Positions 22,855 to 34,080 of a stretch of DNA of 64,000 bases are shown here, piece by piece. Numbering within the stretch: position 1 is the first letter of the stretch; every line of letters starts with the position of its first letter. Origin of the DNA: Zhengitettix transpicula (taxonomy: Eukaryota > Arthropoda > Insecta > Orthoptera > Tetrigidae); the NCBI GenBank assembly GCA_037074705.1, contig CM073591.1, positions 31,290,587 through 31,354,586 of the forward strand, given 5' to 3'. A program made the translations under genes and the position numbers. Under the pieces are notes generated by a model. The model made no database searches and had not been told where the DNA came from. It saw only the letters and a program-made list of their open reading frames with translations.

Positions 22855-22993
22855 TCACTCTTGGCTCTTATTTTTTCTTGGCACCTGAGAAAGGAACAAG
22901 GTTTCCAGAAACCTTGTGTGGTATTGATAACGTCACTTCTTTTGTCTGTACTTGGCTATTTTATCTTTTTATTTATTTTCAAAACGGACGTGT
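22855..22993 (-). mobile_element. Snapback family B, copy B3 (single arm)
   Basis: One arm only: TTGGCACCTGAGAAAGGAAC, GGTTTCCAGAAACCTTG, a TGTCTGTACTTGGCTAT block, and the end ATTTTCAAAACGGACGTG. The partner arm is missing, so this is either a truncated copy or a solo arm. The first core box reads CTGAGAAA, which departs from CTGANGA. Confidence 0.75.
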
Positions 22994-23339
22994 TATATTT
23001 TCATTTCAATTACTTTCTCGTAGAAATTGTATTATTTATTTATATACCAGTTTGACAACCTGTCACAGGTATTTATCCTATTAGTAGAAAATTATTTACA
23101 TACAATATTTGATATGCTGCTTTCGTCCTTCTAAAATGATCCTGTCCTAGTTGAAAAATTTAGAAACGAATCGAGCGTTAATTTTGTGATGTGTTTGTCT
23201 CCTATTTCCAGGAAATCTCTGGGGTTGTCGTCGCTCATTTCGAAACTCAACTCGTACTTATTATGGTCAGCATCTTGTGATTAATTTGTAGAGAATTGCA
23301 GAGATAAAAAAAAACGTATATGCATCGACCGGTTTAAGT
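22994..23339. other. AT-rich sequence, no gene seen
   Basis: No feature supported. Confidence 0.45.
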
Positions 23340-23860
23340 AAACTCTGTTTTACTTCAAGGCGGTACTTTCAGGGCATCAACGGAGTGAGGTGTGGACCTA
23401 CTTGGTTTTGCCAAGTCCAGAAAGATTTTGTAACGGAACGAAACACCTCGCCGATGGGGAAATTGTGTCGCAGACGGACGCGACGGTATGGAGAGACTGA
23501 TCTGAGGAGTGCTCGTTGATCTTCGAGAGAGCAGATAATTACATTTGAGAAATATGGGATCTGTGGCGGGCTCGCTGCTTCGTGGGGTGCCTCTGTCACG
23601 CCCCGCCCTCGAGGTCGCGGTTAATGGAGATGCTCCTCTTATTGTTGAGATTAGGCATTCCTCTCGATTCACCGCAGGGAACAAAGAACTCTCTCAGCAG
23701 CGCACAGAGATACCTGCCTCGGGACGAACGCCTGTCTAAATATCTCTCAAACTTATGGCTCTCCTCGTAATTTTAATAGTTCTTGGGCGCGAGAAATTCT
23801 CTGCCTGTACTCAACGTTTCAACAGTCGTATTCTCTCCCTCCAACGCCGTATTCCTCACA
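23340..23860. other. GC-richer unique block, no gene recognised
   Basis: Open frames on both strands overlap here (109 and 76 codons minus; 64 and 62 codons plus). None shows a known domain, and no splice-bounded exon is evident. Candidate conserved non-coding element. Confidence 0.3.
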
Positions 23861-23943
23861 AAGCATTAAAAATTGCGTAAATACCACGAAGTATTTTATC
23901 GTTCCTACTAATACGAGTGTGTCGAAATATATGACTTCATAAG

Positions 23944-24235
23944 AAAAGGAAGATTATAAAGTTAGCCAATACAGTCAGAAAAGGTAATATAAATACCACA
24001 CAACGTTTCTGGGATCCTTGTGCCTTTCGTCCGGTGCTAATAAGAGTTTTTGAGTGTTGTCAACTGACCAGTGCAGTTGTGTTTCTCTAGGCTCTTCTTA
24101 GCACCTGACGAAAGGAACAAGGATCCCAGAAACGTTGTGTGGTATTTATATTACCCTTTTCTGTCTGTATTGGCTATCTTTCTTATTCATTATTTTCAAA
24201 CAGACGTAAATTTTTTCATTCTTAAAAGGAAGATT
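23944..24235 (-). mobile_element. Snapback element family B, copy B4, with perfect target-site duplication
   Basis: The element is 23956-24223, flanked by AAAAGGAAGATT on both sides (23944-23955 and 24224-24235), a perfect 12-bp duplication. The arms meet near 24055. The right end carries the one-sided extension ATTTTCAAACAGACGTAAA. The right arm holds CTGACGAAAGGAACAAGG and CAGAAACGTTGTG, the hammerhead-like boxes. This is among the least decayed copies. The 73-codon frame at 24071-24292 is a read-through of the arm. Confidence 0.9.
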
Positions 24236-25154
24236 TATCATCATTTACACATCTTTAAATCGCATGGTCTCCAAATCCAAATGAAAAAATAATTCTAGCA
24301 ATTTATATATATACAATTGTCAGCAGGGATAGTCAAATACTAAAATAATTCACGTATTTGTATTTATAACCCGTTGAACATTTTACGTCCGTTCTGACGA
24401 ATCCTATACATAAAAAAAGTGCGGTCAAATATTATAAACTACAATTAAAAACATTTAATTAATCACTCAATCACAATTTTTTTCCGCCGGTAATACGGAC
24501 TTTCCATCGAGTGAAAAATATTTAATTGCAAATATTAACTTAAATGCCGGAATTTTTTTTTAAAAAAAACAATATGAACCAAAATTAAAGTTTCTAACAG
24601 ATAAATTGTATGTTGCTTAATGACAATTGTTATTGTATTACATTTGAAATATTTTATAGATAATTTTACACGTAAGATTTATGAGATTACTCTCATAAAA
24701 TATCCGTTTCAAAACTCGATGATTTGGGATTTTGAAAGCTAAAATTAAGCCCGTAATTTAAAATTTATTTGGAAATAACATATTATTAATATTTGTGGTA
24801 TTCAATTCGCATAGAAACAAGATATTTAGTTATATATAATGTTAACCCATTCACATAGCAAATATGTAAAATAAACAGACGTATTACAAAAGTATTTACG
24901 AGTGCAACAAAATGTCGCTTTTTAACATCCAAATTCGACTAGTGGGAGACAATAATTAAGTAAATTATTTGTTAAGTTATTAATTTGTGAATATGGCTAG
25001 TATAAATGGAAATTGAAAAATATATATTATGGAAAACTCGTGTGCAAGTGTCTAATTTATATCAAATTGTAATGATTTCTGTACATTTATAAGTCATTAG
25101 AAATTAACTCATAGTCTACCATAAGTTGAACTACTATAAATAGTCATTTGAATT
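24236..25154. other. AT-rich sequence, no gene seen
   Basis: Very AT-rich with no feature supported. Confidence 0.55.
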
Positions 25155-25770
25155 ATTTAATAACTGGACTGGGAGACTGAGAAGGTATGCGAGGGCTATT
25201 CTCTCGCAGGCAATACCTGCGAGGGATGTTCTCTCGCAGGCAGAACCTTTTAGGAGAGATACGAAGGGGCTACCTTTGGGTATGCCTTTTCCTCTCAGTT
25301 TTTGAACTAAGGTTCCCACAAGCCGAGGCTCCTCGGCCTGTTTTCAGAGGTGTATGTTCCGGGGTCGCAGACCTTGGGCATACGGTAAGAGTTGTTCGCT
25401 ATTCCCATTGGAATAGTCGGCCAGCTGCCTCCTAAACTGGTCGAGGCACGGAGAAGGGAATGCTGCGTCCCCACAGCAAACTCCTCTCCTGTTATCGGAA
25501 GGGCGTGGGACAAGTACCCAATGCCCGACCTACCAGATGCAGGTTTTTATAGGGTTTTCCCTGCATTTCTTTAGGCGAATGCCAGGTAGGATCCTTAAAA
25601 TATAGCCCGGGGGCCCTAGTTAACCCTTGGCTACCTTCCTCTACCCTTCCGCATCCCACCTTTCAAATCCCTTCCTATGCTATTAAAGGGGAGTTGCCCA
25701 AAGTGGATTACCCGCATGTAGCCTGTTGCCCTAAAAATAAAATAAAATAATAAAAAAAATAATTTAATAA
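25155..25770 (+). mobile_element. Family A retroposon, copy A6, full length with target-site duplication
   Basis: The element is 25167-25758, flanked by a perfect 12-bp ATTTAATAACTG (25155-25166 and 25759-25770). Its 5' end holds two tandem copies of a hairpin unit (GCGAGGG...CTCTCGCAGG at 25188-25217 and 25218-25247). The body is subfamily I and ends TGTTGCCCTAAAAATAAAATAA and further A/T-rich tail. At about 590 bp it is the longest copy, mostly because of the duplicated 5' unit and the tail. Confidence 0.92.
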
Positions 25771-26135
25771 CTGATGATTCTCTTTTGCACATGTGCTATA
25801 CTTGATTAGGTATATTGTCTTGTAAATAACAATAAAAGAGCGGTGAACTACAAATTCATTCGATTAATACAATATTCCGAAAATATTTTTATGAATCCTT
25901 AAAAAATACCGACCTAAAATGTAATTTAATAACATCAGAAAGAAAACGGTGCCAATATACAGAAAAAAATTAGAGAAATTACAAAACTCTTATTTTGACC
26001 ATCTTTTATGTCAAATACGCAACTAACTACAATGAAAATTTAGTCTTATCCTTCCAAATAACCGTATTCTTTGGCCGTTATAATTTTAAAAATTATCTGT
26101 TTAATTATTATCTAAAAGATATGACAAAAAATATG
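25771..26135. other. AT-rich sequence, no gene seen
   Basis: No feature supported. Confidence 0.5.
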
Positions 26136-26412
26136 TGATGGTTTTAAATTGAAAAAAATTACGTCTGATTGAAAATAATGAATAATAAAGATAGCCAATA
26201 CAGACAAAAAAGGGTAATATAAATACCACAAAACGTTTCTGGGATCCTTGTCCCTTTCGTCATGTGCTAAGAAGAGCCTAGAGAAACACAACTGCACTAG
26301 GCTGTTCTTAGCACCTGACGAAAGGAACAAGGATCCCAGAAACGTTGTGTGGTATTTAAATTACCCTTTTTTGTCTGTATTGGCTATCTTTATTATTCAT
26401 ATGATGGTTTTA
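26136..26412 (+). mobile_element. Snapback element family B, copy B5, with perfect target-site duplication
   Basis: The element is 26147-26401, flanked by TGATGGTTTTA (26136-26146 and 26402-26412), a perfect 11-bp duplication. The left end has the extension AATTGAAAAAAATTACGTCT that the right end lacks, so the two ends are not symmetric. The spacer between arms is very short (near 26297). The right arm has intact CTGACGAAAGG and CAGAAACGTT blocks; the left arm has CATGACGAAAGG, where the first box is altered. Confidence 0.9.
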
Positions 26413-28068
26413 GAGTGATAATAACATGCATGGTATTAACGTTATGATAAACCTTGAGTATATAATTTGAATTTGTCCGTAGTTGGTTAAATCCGCAGGT
26501 ATTTTTCTTTTAAGTGTGCTTAGTATTTTAGGTGTGGGGAGGTTGTGGGTGGTTTGAGAAACTAATGGATTAGGATGAAGGATGAGTAGTTGGCTATTGA
26601 ATTCTTTTTTTTTTTTTTTTTGCTAGTAGTACAATTGTATCTTCTCATCAGTTATATTTTACAGCTGTCAATGACCCCCTTATATAAGTAAATTTAAGCT
26701 CTCTTCGTGAAACAGTATTTCATTATACAAATTAACCAAAGTTGACTTAACAGTTTATAATGAAGTTCATGTTACTGACTAACTAACCTAAAGCCACATT
26801 TAACGTTCGGAAGCGCTTCATTTAATCTTTTGTCTCGTCGTTACCAGACACACCAGATTTGTACCCAACACTTGGCTCTGGTATCTTTACGAGTCGTCAG
26901 AGTAGTCGTGCGTAGTTTCAGTCCAATATCATGCTTAGAAAATGACGTAAATAGCGACTCTTATTTACGTCTGGTGGAGGGGCATAAATTTGCAGAGGTA
27001 ACTGCTGAACAGGTCGGTGGATTTACATTGCGTTCTTCGTAATAAATTCAATTTACTCTTGCTACAAAACGGTACCTCTTGGTCGTGAGGGGTCTGGCGA
27101 GAATATTTCTTCATACTTTTCAGACCCTCGTATGTGGGAGGCAGACACACGTCCACACTCAGAATTTCTAAAATTTAAATCTTTAATAAACTGAATCTAT
27201 GGTGATAATTCCCAATTTATTCCATTACTTTTATGATAAAAATATAATAATGGCAAGCTCACTTTCATTAGCACTTATAGGATTGGTGAAAAGTTTTATA
27301 TAACAACGTCGTGATGGTCCGAAATACATCCAGTTAAATTTACGATTTCGGAGGTTTCTGAGTTTTACCAGTTCCTTGTATCCACCCAAACTATTCGCTT
27401 TACGTCACTTATTTAACAACTCTCTGGACAGACAAATGTCTGTTAAAATATCCAATAAAACATTGAACTCTAACTTAAACGGTCTCAGATATTATTTTTT
27501 CATCAAACAAATCTATAGATAGTAATAATTAAAAACATCTGTGGAATTGTGGTTGATTTATTTGTATTTAATTCCAAAGTTGAACCAACATAATTTACGT
27601 TTTTTTTTCTATAATAGGTTTCATGAAAATTTTGCTCGTACTTCGAACGTTTAGTATTATTGGAAAACGACGGGTGCTAATAGCAATGTTCTTATAATGT
27701 ACCATGCACAATCAATTGTCAATATATTTCCATCGGCTATGAAGGACAAATAAAAAGATACCTGACAACTAGAGTAAAAAAAAACATATCAGAAATATTT
27801 AATATACACAATACAAACATGACATTATCACTAAACATATTTGATAAACGAAGTATACTTATGATTGGTCCAATTTTGAAATTATTGACCAAAAAAAGCA
27901 ACTACAAATGCTGGATAAGAAATAAGTGAAAAATTAGCTGTCAATATAAAAACTCCGATACAATTACTTTAAGTGCAATACATAGGAAAATTCATTAATA
28001 TAAAAATATCTTCCTGATATTAGCAATGCAACATCAATGTTCGTGATTTGAATAAATCATTCTCGGTT
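26413..28068. other. AT-rich sequence, no gene seen
   Basis: It includes a poly-T run at about 26606-26622 and a slightly GC-richer patch near 26810-27160 with unrecognised short frames. No repeat family of this window is present. Confidence 0.45.
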
Positions 28069-28209
28069 CTTCAACCAGTTTAAATATTTATAAGTCGACA
28101 ACCTTTCCATGGCCTTCTCTGTCATCGTCTTAGGGTGAAAGTTAACAACTATTCACCTGACGACGATGACGGGAACGTTGGGTATTAAATATTTAACCAT
28201 GTTGGAGAC
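28069..28209. mobile_element. Snapback element, fourth family (inverted repeat)
   Basis: Imperfect inverted arms lie at 28069-28140 and 28152-28209 with an 11-bp spacer. Shared blocks are TTTAAATATTTA with its inverse, and TGTCATCGTC with GACGATGACG. The left arm has an extra 12 bp or so. The right arm reads CACCTGACGACGATGACGGG then GAACGTTGG, a CTGANGA box followed by GAAC instead of GAAA. No target-site duplication was found. Confidence 0.5.
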
Positions 28210-29109
28210 CTAAAGAATGTTTTATTCACATATTACAGGGGGAGAATACTCGCTCTCTTACAACGTTTGATTAAATTTCGGAAAAGCAATTTGTAAATTT
28301 CATAAAAATGGACTATAAAAATTAAAATTTTATTTTGTGTCTCAATGTAATGTAAATATTTTAAAACAATATTTTTTACATTAATAATATCTTTGTATTG
28401 TAACCTGAAGTTGTTTTTCTATTTATAAGCGTTAGTTTAATGTAATTAACTATTTTAATTGATATCAAATTGAGGCACGTTTCTGGTTTAATATTTTGTA
28501 TTAAGACTGTTGTATTACTTCTCTTTTATTTATATATAATAACCGACCCAATTACAGACACAAAATACAGTGAAATTATTTACTATATTAATAGTAAGAT
28601 TTAGATTTATTTATTAATTACATTAGTCCTCTATTGAGTAAATTTGGGCAGGTCAAAATTACCATTCGACGCATTAACATAAAATACATAAGATATAGGA
28701 AAATACTAAAAATACTTAATTGATATAACAAACAATAAAAAAAATATATGTAAAATAGATAGATGAAATGTAAAGAAATGAAATTGTTTTCAATATGAAC
28801 TATACTTCACCATTAACAGGAGCTTTGTGTCTAGAAGAATTAATAGATACATTTTGACATACCTTCTGGTCCATATTAACCATGTTTTTCACGGTAGATA
28901 ATAATATGAAAAGCTTTATGGTTTTAATATATAATTTATAGCTTTACAAAATGTTAAATGCGAATACAATACTGTTAATATAGTAATTTAATGAGAAGAA
29001 ATACATTTTGTGACTGTAATTTGGTTATTATTACTAAAAAAAAATTAAAGGTGGTTTTATTTTTCAGTCAGTTTGATACTACAATTTCTGAAGATTAAAA
29101 GATCGATTT
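28210..29109. other. AT-rich sequence, no gene seen
   Basis: No feature supported. Confidence 0.5.
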
Positions 29110-29870
29110 TTCATCGGACGATGCTATACTATTTCGTTGTAGACGATCAAGGATAATGTAAGCGAAGGAAGAGGAAAACCTTTTTTTTGGAGGAGGAAAC
29201 ATGACTCGTTCGTGGTGACGCCTTTACACAGAAAATATTCAGAGTCGAGAATCATTTTCAAGAACGACGAATGATTCACGTAAATTTATTTAGATCGTGC
29301 CAGAGTTCGCAACTTATTGCTAAATTAGGAACCAGAGAAAATCGTTTGAACGTGCAGACATGTGTAGAGGGTTTTACCGTGGTTAATTGACTGATTCGTG
29401 TGTTCGTTTTGATGAAGCCCCCTGCAGGGGAAGTGCGCGTACTTTATCGCGCTGCGTTGCGAAACGTTACATGGTCCTCTGTTTATCCTCTCAATAGAGC
29501 CCGACATATTTATAGGACTAATTTGTCGTGAGTACACGGGGCGGCTCGTCCAGGGAGGGAGGGAACGAATCGCCTTTTCCCGCTTCTAAAATATTGACAC
29601 GTAAAAACAATTAAGTGTGACAGCGCACACAGAGAGATACTGCGGCCATAACTTAGACGGAACGGGTTTGGGCGAAGCTCCATATAGCTGCGTGAATTAG
29701 CGAGGAAGCTATTAGCTAAGCAGGGGAGGTCTGTGCTGGGGGGCGAGAAACGTCTTCACCGACGACGGGGAGTGAAGGAGTGCTGGTCCTCGTGACGCGC
29801 GAACCACAGGCTTTGCTTCCTTATGGGGAAAAAAAAGTCTCCAAGAATTTATCCGAATAATTTAATCGTA
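29110..29870. other. GC-richer unique block, candidate conserved non-coding element
   Basis: The core at 29290-29850 has mixed composition, a CCCCTGCAGGGG palindrome at 29419-29430, and several TTTAT and TAAT words. A 70-codon minus frame has no domain. Function is inferred from composition only. Confidence 0.3.
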
Positions 29871-30369
29871 TCATTGCTGTGCTACGAAGACTCCATTTTG
29901 ATGTTTGAAAAATCTTCTTCATCGCCTCCTAAATTATCCTACAACTAGAATTATTAAATTCCTCTCAAGTCCTCACTCTGAAATTTTGTCCGAACTGTTA
30001 TCCCTCTGCCTCCTGTCCACACACTGCCGCTCTGCGCGTCTAGCAAAATGTTTTTCGACAATACCCCAGCAAGCAGGCATTATAGTCCCATCCATATTCT
30101 TGTAAACAACTCGTATGTTTACGCCACCAACCATGCAAGTCCAAAATTTTTGTTTATTAATTAATTATATTTCCTTTTAAATGCTGCCATATATATTGAC
30201 ATATATTTATGTATACATTCAAAGTTTTAACATAATTTAGAAATTAATTTAGATATTTTATCTGATGACTCGAACTGTGTATATTTAATTTTGAATAATA
30301 CAAGCTTATTTATTCAGCGAATATATTGATGTATAATTTAAATATGTAATGAAAACGATTAGACAAATG
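29871..30369. other. No recognised gene
   Basis: AT-rich. A 66-codon plus frame at 29905-30105 is unrecognised. Confidence 0.4.
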
Positions 30370-30895
30370 GGGTTTTTAAAAAATTGAGAATCGAATGTAA
30401 CGCATTGTATGGAAATGAAAGGCGAAAGTTCCCATGTTTAAGAAACCGACGAGCGTGCTGCCCCTGAAGCGACACAACCGTAATACTCCATGAAATATTT
30501 CGCGCCATTACAGTTTCCGTCCATGTCAGGACGTAAACATTTTCTGCCTTCTCGTACTTTACTGTCGCCGTCAAGAGCTTCGCTCAATTTGCAGATCCTA
30601 ATAGCGAAGCGCAACAATGTTATTTGAAATTCATTTGCGAACGTAACATGAAAGTGCCACGTTAACGTAAATCAGTTTGAAAATATGGGTGGCCCCGTAA
30701 CCTCAGCACAAAGCAGAGCTCGCAAGCCTCGGAGTAAATCAGTCTCGGACTCGACAGAGCCCAACACTTAAGAGGGCGAGTGAATCGCTCTTCTGTTTAC
30801 AAGGAGCCGACGCCGCGCGGCATCTTTGCCGCCAGACGTGAAACAAAATCATGTGGGTCGCGACGCTCCGCAGTTCTATTAGCAGGAACCCTAAC
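30370..30895. other. GC-richer unique block, candidate conserved non-coding element
   Basis: Mixed-composition block (strongest at 30580-30880) with no match to the window's repeats. A 71-codon minus frame (30359-30574) is unrecognised. Confidence 0.28.
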
Positions 30896-31190
30896 CGCTT
30901 CCTATAACTGTTCCTGATACTAAGTGGGAACCTCTAGCAGACAGCTGAAAGAAGGCGGGAATTTGTGCTTTGTTTAAAATGTACTCTAACAAACCAGCTT
31001 CGCACGAAATACGGAACCGTGACTGTCCACCAAAGTATATTGGAAAAGGTGACCACTTCTTTAGAATTTGGAAAATACTCGTATTGGAACACAACGATTA
31101 GGGATTGGAACGATATTCCTGTAAGAGTACTAGAGCGACTCTACCAAAGAATACTAAGGGTCTGAAAAACAAGCTTTAAGGAAGATGAGT
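30896..31190 (+). mobile_element. LINE family E, copy E2: ORF2 C-terminal remnant
   Basis: The plus strand reads KWEPLADS, stop, KKAGICALFKMYSNKPA, then PPKYIGKGDHFF. After a frameshift it reads KYSYWNTTIRDWNDIP, the DWN-x-P signature of LINE C-termini, and ends at a stop near 31163. It shares order and sequence with E1 and E3. The reverse-transcriptase core is absent. The frameshift, internal stop and missing 5' region mark it as dead. Confidence 0.75.
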
Positions 31191-31673
31191 AGAAAACAAT
31201 ATCATATTTAAAATCATATAGTAAATTTTCAACATTATTGTAAATTAATAATAAATGTTACCAATCAAAATCATGAACCTAAATTACATTTCAAAATTAA
31301 AATTTCAAACTTATACTGATTTTAATTATTTTAAAATAATTATCAAATTATAAGTAACCTCATGAACATTTTTAAAAAAATGCTAAAAATATTTTAATTA
31401 ATAATTCTTACCCATTAAACTTTATAAATCAACATGCATCAAAAAGAATTAGAAATCATAAATATAATCCTAAATTTAAGGAGAAGAAAAAATTATAAAA
31501 TTAATCAAGATAAAACCATTACTTAAACAATTTATAGTATTAATGATATTAATGTAAATAAGTGAAAATTTATCAAAGTTATTATAAAATTTTATTTTAT
31601 AATATGTTTGTTAAATTTTCAACACTGTAATGTAATATGTGAAATTAACTGTGGTTAACATAATTGGTAAAAA
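31191..31673. other. AT-rich sequence, no gene recognised
   Basis: Extremely AT-rich. It may contain decayed upstream parts of the Penelope-like element that follows, but I cannot show it. Confidence 0.35.
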
Positions 31674-31941
31674 TGTTACATAGGGCAAACTGAACGAGCT
31701 CTTCAAATTATATGTAAAAAAAATAAACACACACCTTTCAAATAACAATGTTGTCACTATACATATATTAAAAGACAACTATGAATTTGATTGTAAAAAT
31801 GTGGAAGTTTTAAACAGTAAAGGACATTTATTAAATAGGAATTTGACAGAAATGTTTCGTATTAAAACAACTCGAAACGCACGACATTCACATAATGATA
31901 CGTTAACATTAAGTCATATTAATAATCCATTAGTTGTTTAA
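31674..31941 (+). mobile_element. Penelope-like element remnant: GIY-YIG endonuclease C-terminus
   Basis: The frame from 31674 reads CYIGQTERALQI, matching the YIG half of the GIY-YIG nuclease motif with the following T-x-R-x-L. After one frameshift near 31741 it continues to a stop at 31939-31941 through EVLNSKGHLLNRNLTEMFRI, the position where such domains have a conserved Asn/Leu-Glu block and helix. GIY-YIG C-terminal to a reverse transcriptase is the hallmark of Penelope-like elements. The catalytic Glu of that block appears lost, and the upstream reverse transcriptase is not recognisable. Isolated GIY-YIG genes of other kinds are a less likely alternative. Confidence 0.55.
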
Positions 31942-32632
31942 CTTTTCTCATAATCCTATTCAGATTTTATATATTTCTTACTGTAAAGTGATAATTTGTA
32001 ATTTAAATTTTAAAAATAATAGGTTCCTAATGACTTTATGATTGATGCTACTTATTATTAAATTACAATAATCGTGCAAATTTATGAATTTATTTTAAGT
32101 ATTATATTGTTTAACAATTTAGTATAGTTGAAAATATTCAAGACTGAGGAATATTAGTATTAATATCATGTCTGTGAGTTGAATAAAATATTTCAATTGT
32201 CTGTTGTAATACTATATTAATTATAGCCCGGATAAAAAGTGGCGCTATATGTCATTGCGATCTCACCTGATCTCCTACGAGAATACCCGCTTTAGTTATA
32301 AAATATTCGGTAACAGTCTGATAAATATCGAAATGAAATCCAATTTAAAAATTACAAACCATTAACCGCAATGCAGTCAACTCGATAGAAATTACAAGAG
32401 TGAGTCAATGCATCAGCTTAACTGAATTCAATTATATTACAGTAGCTCATTAGTAGTTAAATGCGATGTTATTATTTATATGTTGTAGAATTCTAGACTG
32501 GTTACTTTGAAAATAAATACTGCAGTCTCAAATAAAATCTTTTATTGTATTTGGTGGCTTTAGACTCCGTGAGCAATTTCACAATCCCGTCCAAACAAAA
32601 GACTTTCGAAAAATCTCAGGTAAAAAAATATT
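31942..32632. other. AT-rich sequence, no gene seen
   Basis: Probably includes 3' sequence of the Penelope-like remnant. Nothing else is supported. Confidence 0.4.
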
Positions 32633-33083
32633 GGGTATGCCTCTTCCTCTCCGTTTTTTAACTAAAGTTCCCACAAGCCGAGGCACCTCGGCCTCTTCCG
32701 AGAGGTGTATGTTCCGGGGTCGCAGACCTTGCAGAGTTGTTCGCTACTCCCATTGGAATAGTCGGCCAGCTGCCTCCTAAACTGGTCGAGGCACGGAGAA
32801 GGGAATGCTGCGTCCCCACAGCAAACTCCTCTCCCGTTATGGGAAGGGCGTGGGACACGTACCCAATGCCCGACCTACCCGATGCAGGTTTTTATAGGGT
32901 TTTCCCTGCATTTCTTTAGGCGAATGCCGGGTAGGAACCTTAAAATACAGCCCGGGGGCCCTAGTTAACCCTTGGCTACCTTCCTCTACCCTTCCACATC
33001 CCCCCTTTCAAATCCCTTCCTATGCTATTAAAGGGGATTTGCCCAACGTGGATTACCCTCATGTAGCCTGTTGCCCTAAAAAA
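32633..33083 (+). mobile_element. Family A retroposon, copy A7 (5'-truncated, subfamily I)
   Basis: It begins at TATGCCTCTTCCTCTCCG, so the 5' hairpin is absent, and runs to TGTTGCCCTAAAAAAAA. About 12 bp of the usual GGGCATACGGTAAG block is deleted near 32731. 5' truncation with an intact tail is expected from retroposition. Confidence 0.9.
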
Positions 33084-34080
33084 AATAATTAAATATTTCG
33101 CCCAATGTTAGGACAAGCACCGAACGCTCATCACAACGTTTCGTCCAAGAATCATACATCACAAAAATTTGTAGATGTTTCCGTGTAGTATTTTGAAGGG
33201 TTAAACAGAAACCCTGATCAGCTGTGAGTCTCGCAGCGTTATCTCAACTCGTTCGTGGAGCCTGTAGCGAAGGAAAAGTACTTGTCAGCTCAGAATAAAT
33301 GCGGTCTACTGCCCATAGAGAAACCAGCGGTGCCACACCCATCTCTATTCTTAGATTTGCGAGTTTTGGGCCGCAACGTTGCCCCCCTTGGGCGCTGCCC
33401 GCGTCCGGAACTATAATTCGCGATGTCAAATTGGCGAGAGTTTCGCAGCTGCCGTGCTCCTCCGTGGTCAGCCGTTATTAATGGCCACATTTCCCAGTCC
33501 GGACTTTCTTCTACGCCGTTATGTTTATTGCTTTTAATTAATATCTTCAACTGTTCACTTTCTTTTTCGTGAAAGGGACGATTGTAATTGACTTTTCCCG
33601 ATTAAGCATCGTTTTTTTTTTGCTCACTTTTATTACCGGCGCGGTCCCATAAATATTGACAACTTCAATATAATCCTAAACACTTTTAAGAACATAATTA
33701 TGTGTAGAAAACGCCGGTCCCGGTTCTAATTTGCATGTCATTTAGCGAATGTAATGCGAAGGGAGCTGCGAAAATACGACGCGGGGTCCGTCGTGGCACT
33801 TGTCGCCTTTATTTATCGCCTCGCCTCAGCAGCTGTGATAAAATCTGAATACTTGTGGCTCCATTCCAATGATGAATGGCATTCCGGTCCGGCCACGTAG
33901 CACAGGTCCTTTAGTGTCATCGCTGGCAGCCCGCGAGCTTTTGAGTAATGCGGCCGAAATCTGAACCAGACAGTAGACAAATTAAAGTCCAAGCTCGGCT
34001 CTGCCATTCACCACCAGGAACACATTCTGGTTGGCCACTGCCGGGTCCGATGACTTGATTTTACGGTGTTCGTCCTACTC
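33084..34080. promoter_or_regulatory. Candidate conserved non-coding element / enhancer
   Basis: Unique mixed-composition block. It contains a perfect POU octamer ATTTGCAT (33729-33736), a perfect palindrome CATAATTATG near 33693-33702 (homeodomain dimer-like), and TTTATTTATCGCC near 33810. Open frames on both strands at 33244-33550 overlap and are not recognised. The regulatory role is an inference from site content. Confidence 0.35.

Noticed and set aside
25187..25574. Family A open frames as protein genes
   Set aside because: The frames lie on both strands of the same repeat, vary in start and end between copies, and lack any recognised domain.
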